Of a stretch of DNA of 64,000 bases, positions 63,673 to 64,000 are shown in pieces; the stretch's first letter is position 1, and every line of letters starts with the position of its first letter. Below the pieces are notes generated by a model, which was given only the letters and a program-made list of their open reading frames with translations, did no database searches and was not told the origin of the DNA. The position numbers and the translations under genes were made by a program. Source of the stretch: Cellulophaga lytica DSM 7489 (GTDB lineage: Bacteria > Bacteroidota > Bacteroidia > Flavobacteriales > Flavobacteriaceae); contig NC_015167.1 in NCBI RefSeq assembly GCF_000190595.1, forward strand, positions 1,415,501-1,479,500, given 5' to 3'.

Positions 63673-64000
63673 TATATTGTTTTTTGTAGTTTTACATTAC
63701 AAAAGTACAAATACCATTGTATATCCTATTCTAAAATTGTTAATAAATACAAACCCCCATTTTTACATACATTTTTGATAGTATCACATACAACTAACAA
63801 GTTGTTCACAACACTTTAATAACTATACAAAACATAAATTTTGTTTTTCGTAAAAATTGTTGCATTATAGCTTAGAATTTCTTCAACCAAATCTATTTTT
63901 TACTTTTTAGATAAAAGATATTAAGACTATTGTTAATAATGTAAACAATTTTTTAGCCATAAATTATTAAAAATTTGTTGTTAATAGAAGTTGTTAATAA
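63673..64000. other. gene-free AT-rich region at the right edge
   Basis: These 328 bases hold the rpiB promoter box but no gene. They are strongly AT-rich and contain several TTGTTAATA-type repeats (about 63738, 63931, 63979 and 63991) and one TTGTTCACAA. No stable fold was found. It is probably an intergenic region before a gene beyond the window. Confidence 0.5.
63700..63707 (-). promoter_or_regulatory. -7 promoter box of rpiB
   Basis: The minus strand reads TACTTTTG, a perfect TAnnTTTG, 27 bases upstream of the ATG at 63672. Confidence 0.55.

Noticed and set aside
63673-64000. Chromosomal replication origin at the right edge
   Set aside because: No dnaA gene and no run of TTATCCACA-type boxes are visible; AT-richness alone is not enough.

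Overview
The window looks like a chromosomal segment of a Flavobacteriaceae bacterium (Bacteroidota), probably marine or environmental. The evidence is AT-rich DNA, Bacteroidota-type promoters (TAnnTTTG at -7), a SusC/SusD polysaccharide utilisation locus (PUL), many lipoproteins with short signal peptides, and flavobacterial gene orders such as DUF177-rpmF-fabH-accB-accC and rnpA-S41 protease. No insertion sequences, phage genes or CRISPR arrays are visible.

Layout. 1-4.8 kb: three minus-strand envelope genes (two DUF4836-like paralogues, one cut by the window edge, and a lipoprotein), then a DUF2314-ankyrin protein. 4.9-10.7 kb: fatty-acid initiation genes (accC, accB, fabH), rpmF and DUF177, pdxA, and a riboflavin synthase gene. 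10.7-14.4 kb: a DUF5009 acyltransferase-like membrane protein, a sodium:solute symporter and a TauE/SafE-type permease. 14.5-31.4 kb: a PUL on the plus strand with a membrane-anchored Y_Y_Y/HTH regulator, SusC, SusD, a LamG surface lipoprotein with an internal duplication, two tandem GH144-like enzymes, a GH3 beta-glucosidase, an alpha/beta-hydrolase and an S1 sulfatase, closed by a strong terminator. The GH144+GH3 pairing points to beta-1,2-glucan; the esterase and sulfatase suggest that the natural substrate is substituted.

31.5-37.9 kb: a dicarboxylate/amino-acid symporter, a secreted metallophosphoesterase, a candidate independently transcribed structured RNA (about 34075-34247), a DUF1508 protein, a divergent RtcB-family RNA ligase paired head-to-head with a WYL regulator across an intergenic region carrying two inverted repeats, a CAU tRNA and methylmalonyl-CoA epimerase. 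38-43.8 kb: rbfA, a LolC/E-like permease, dusB, an OmpA-type lipoprotein and lepA. 43.9-48.0 kb: an outer-membrane receptor, a LytS-like kinase and a LytTR response regulator split by a frameshift. 48.2-53.2 kb: a cation/proton antiporter with a TrkA domain, a universal stress protein overlapping a SulP transporter. 53.3-63.7 kb: an MBL-fold hydrolase, S8 and M1 peptidases, rnpA, an S41 protease, a possible HEPN-like protein, a DUF4442 protein, an NlpC/P60 lipoprotein, a small nuclease-fold-like protein, an ElaA-type acetyltransferase and rpiB. The last 330 bases hold no gene.

The observations I rate highest are the substituted beta-1,2-glucan PUL, the structured RNA candidate, the RtcB/WYL pair with its hairpin and palindrome, the frameshifted response regulator, and three genes whose -7 box lies only 4-5 nt before the start codon, predicting leaderless mRNAs. 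All functions are inferred from sequence reading; no database search or folding program was run.
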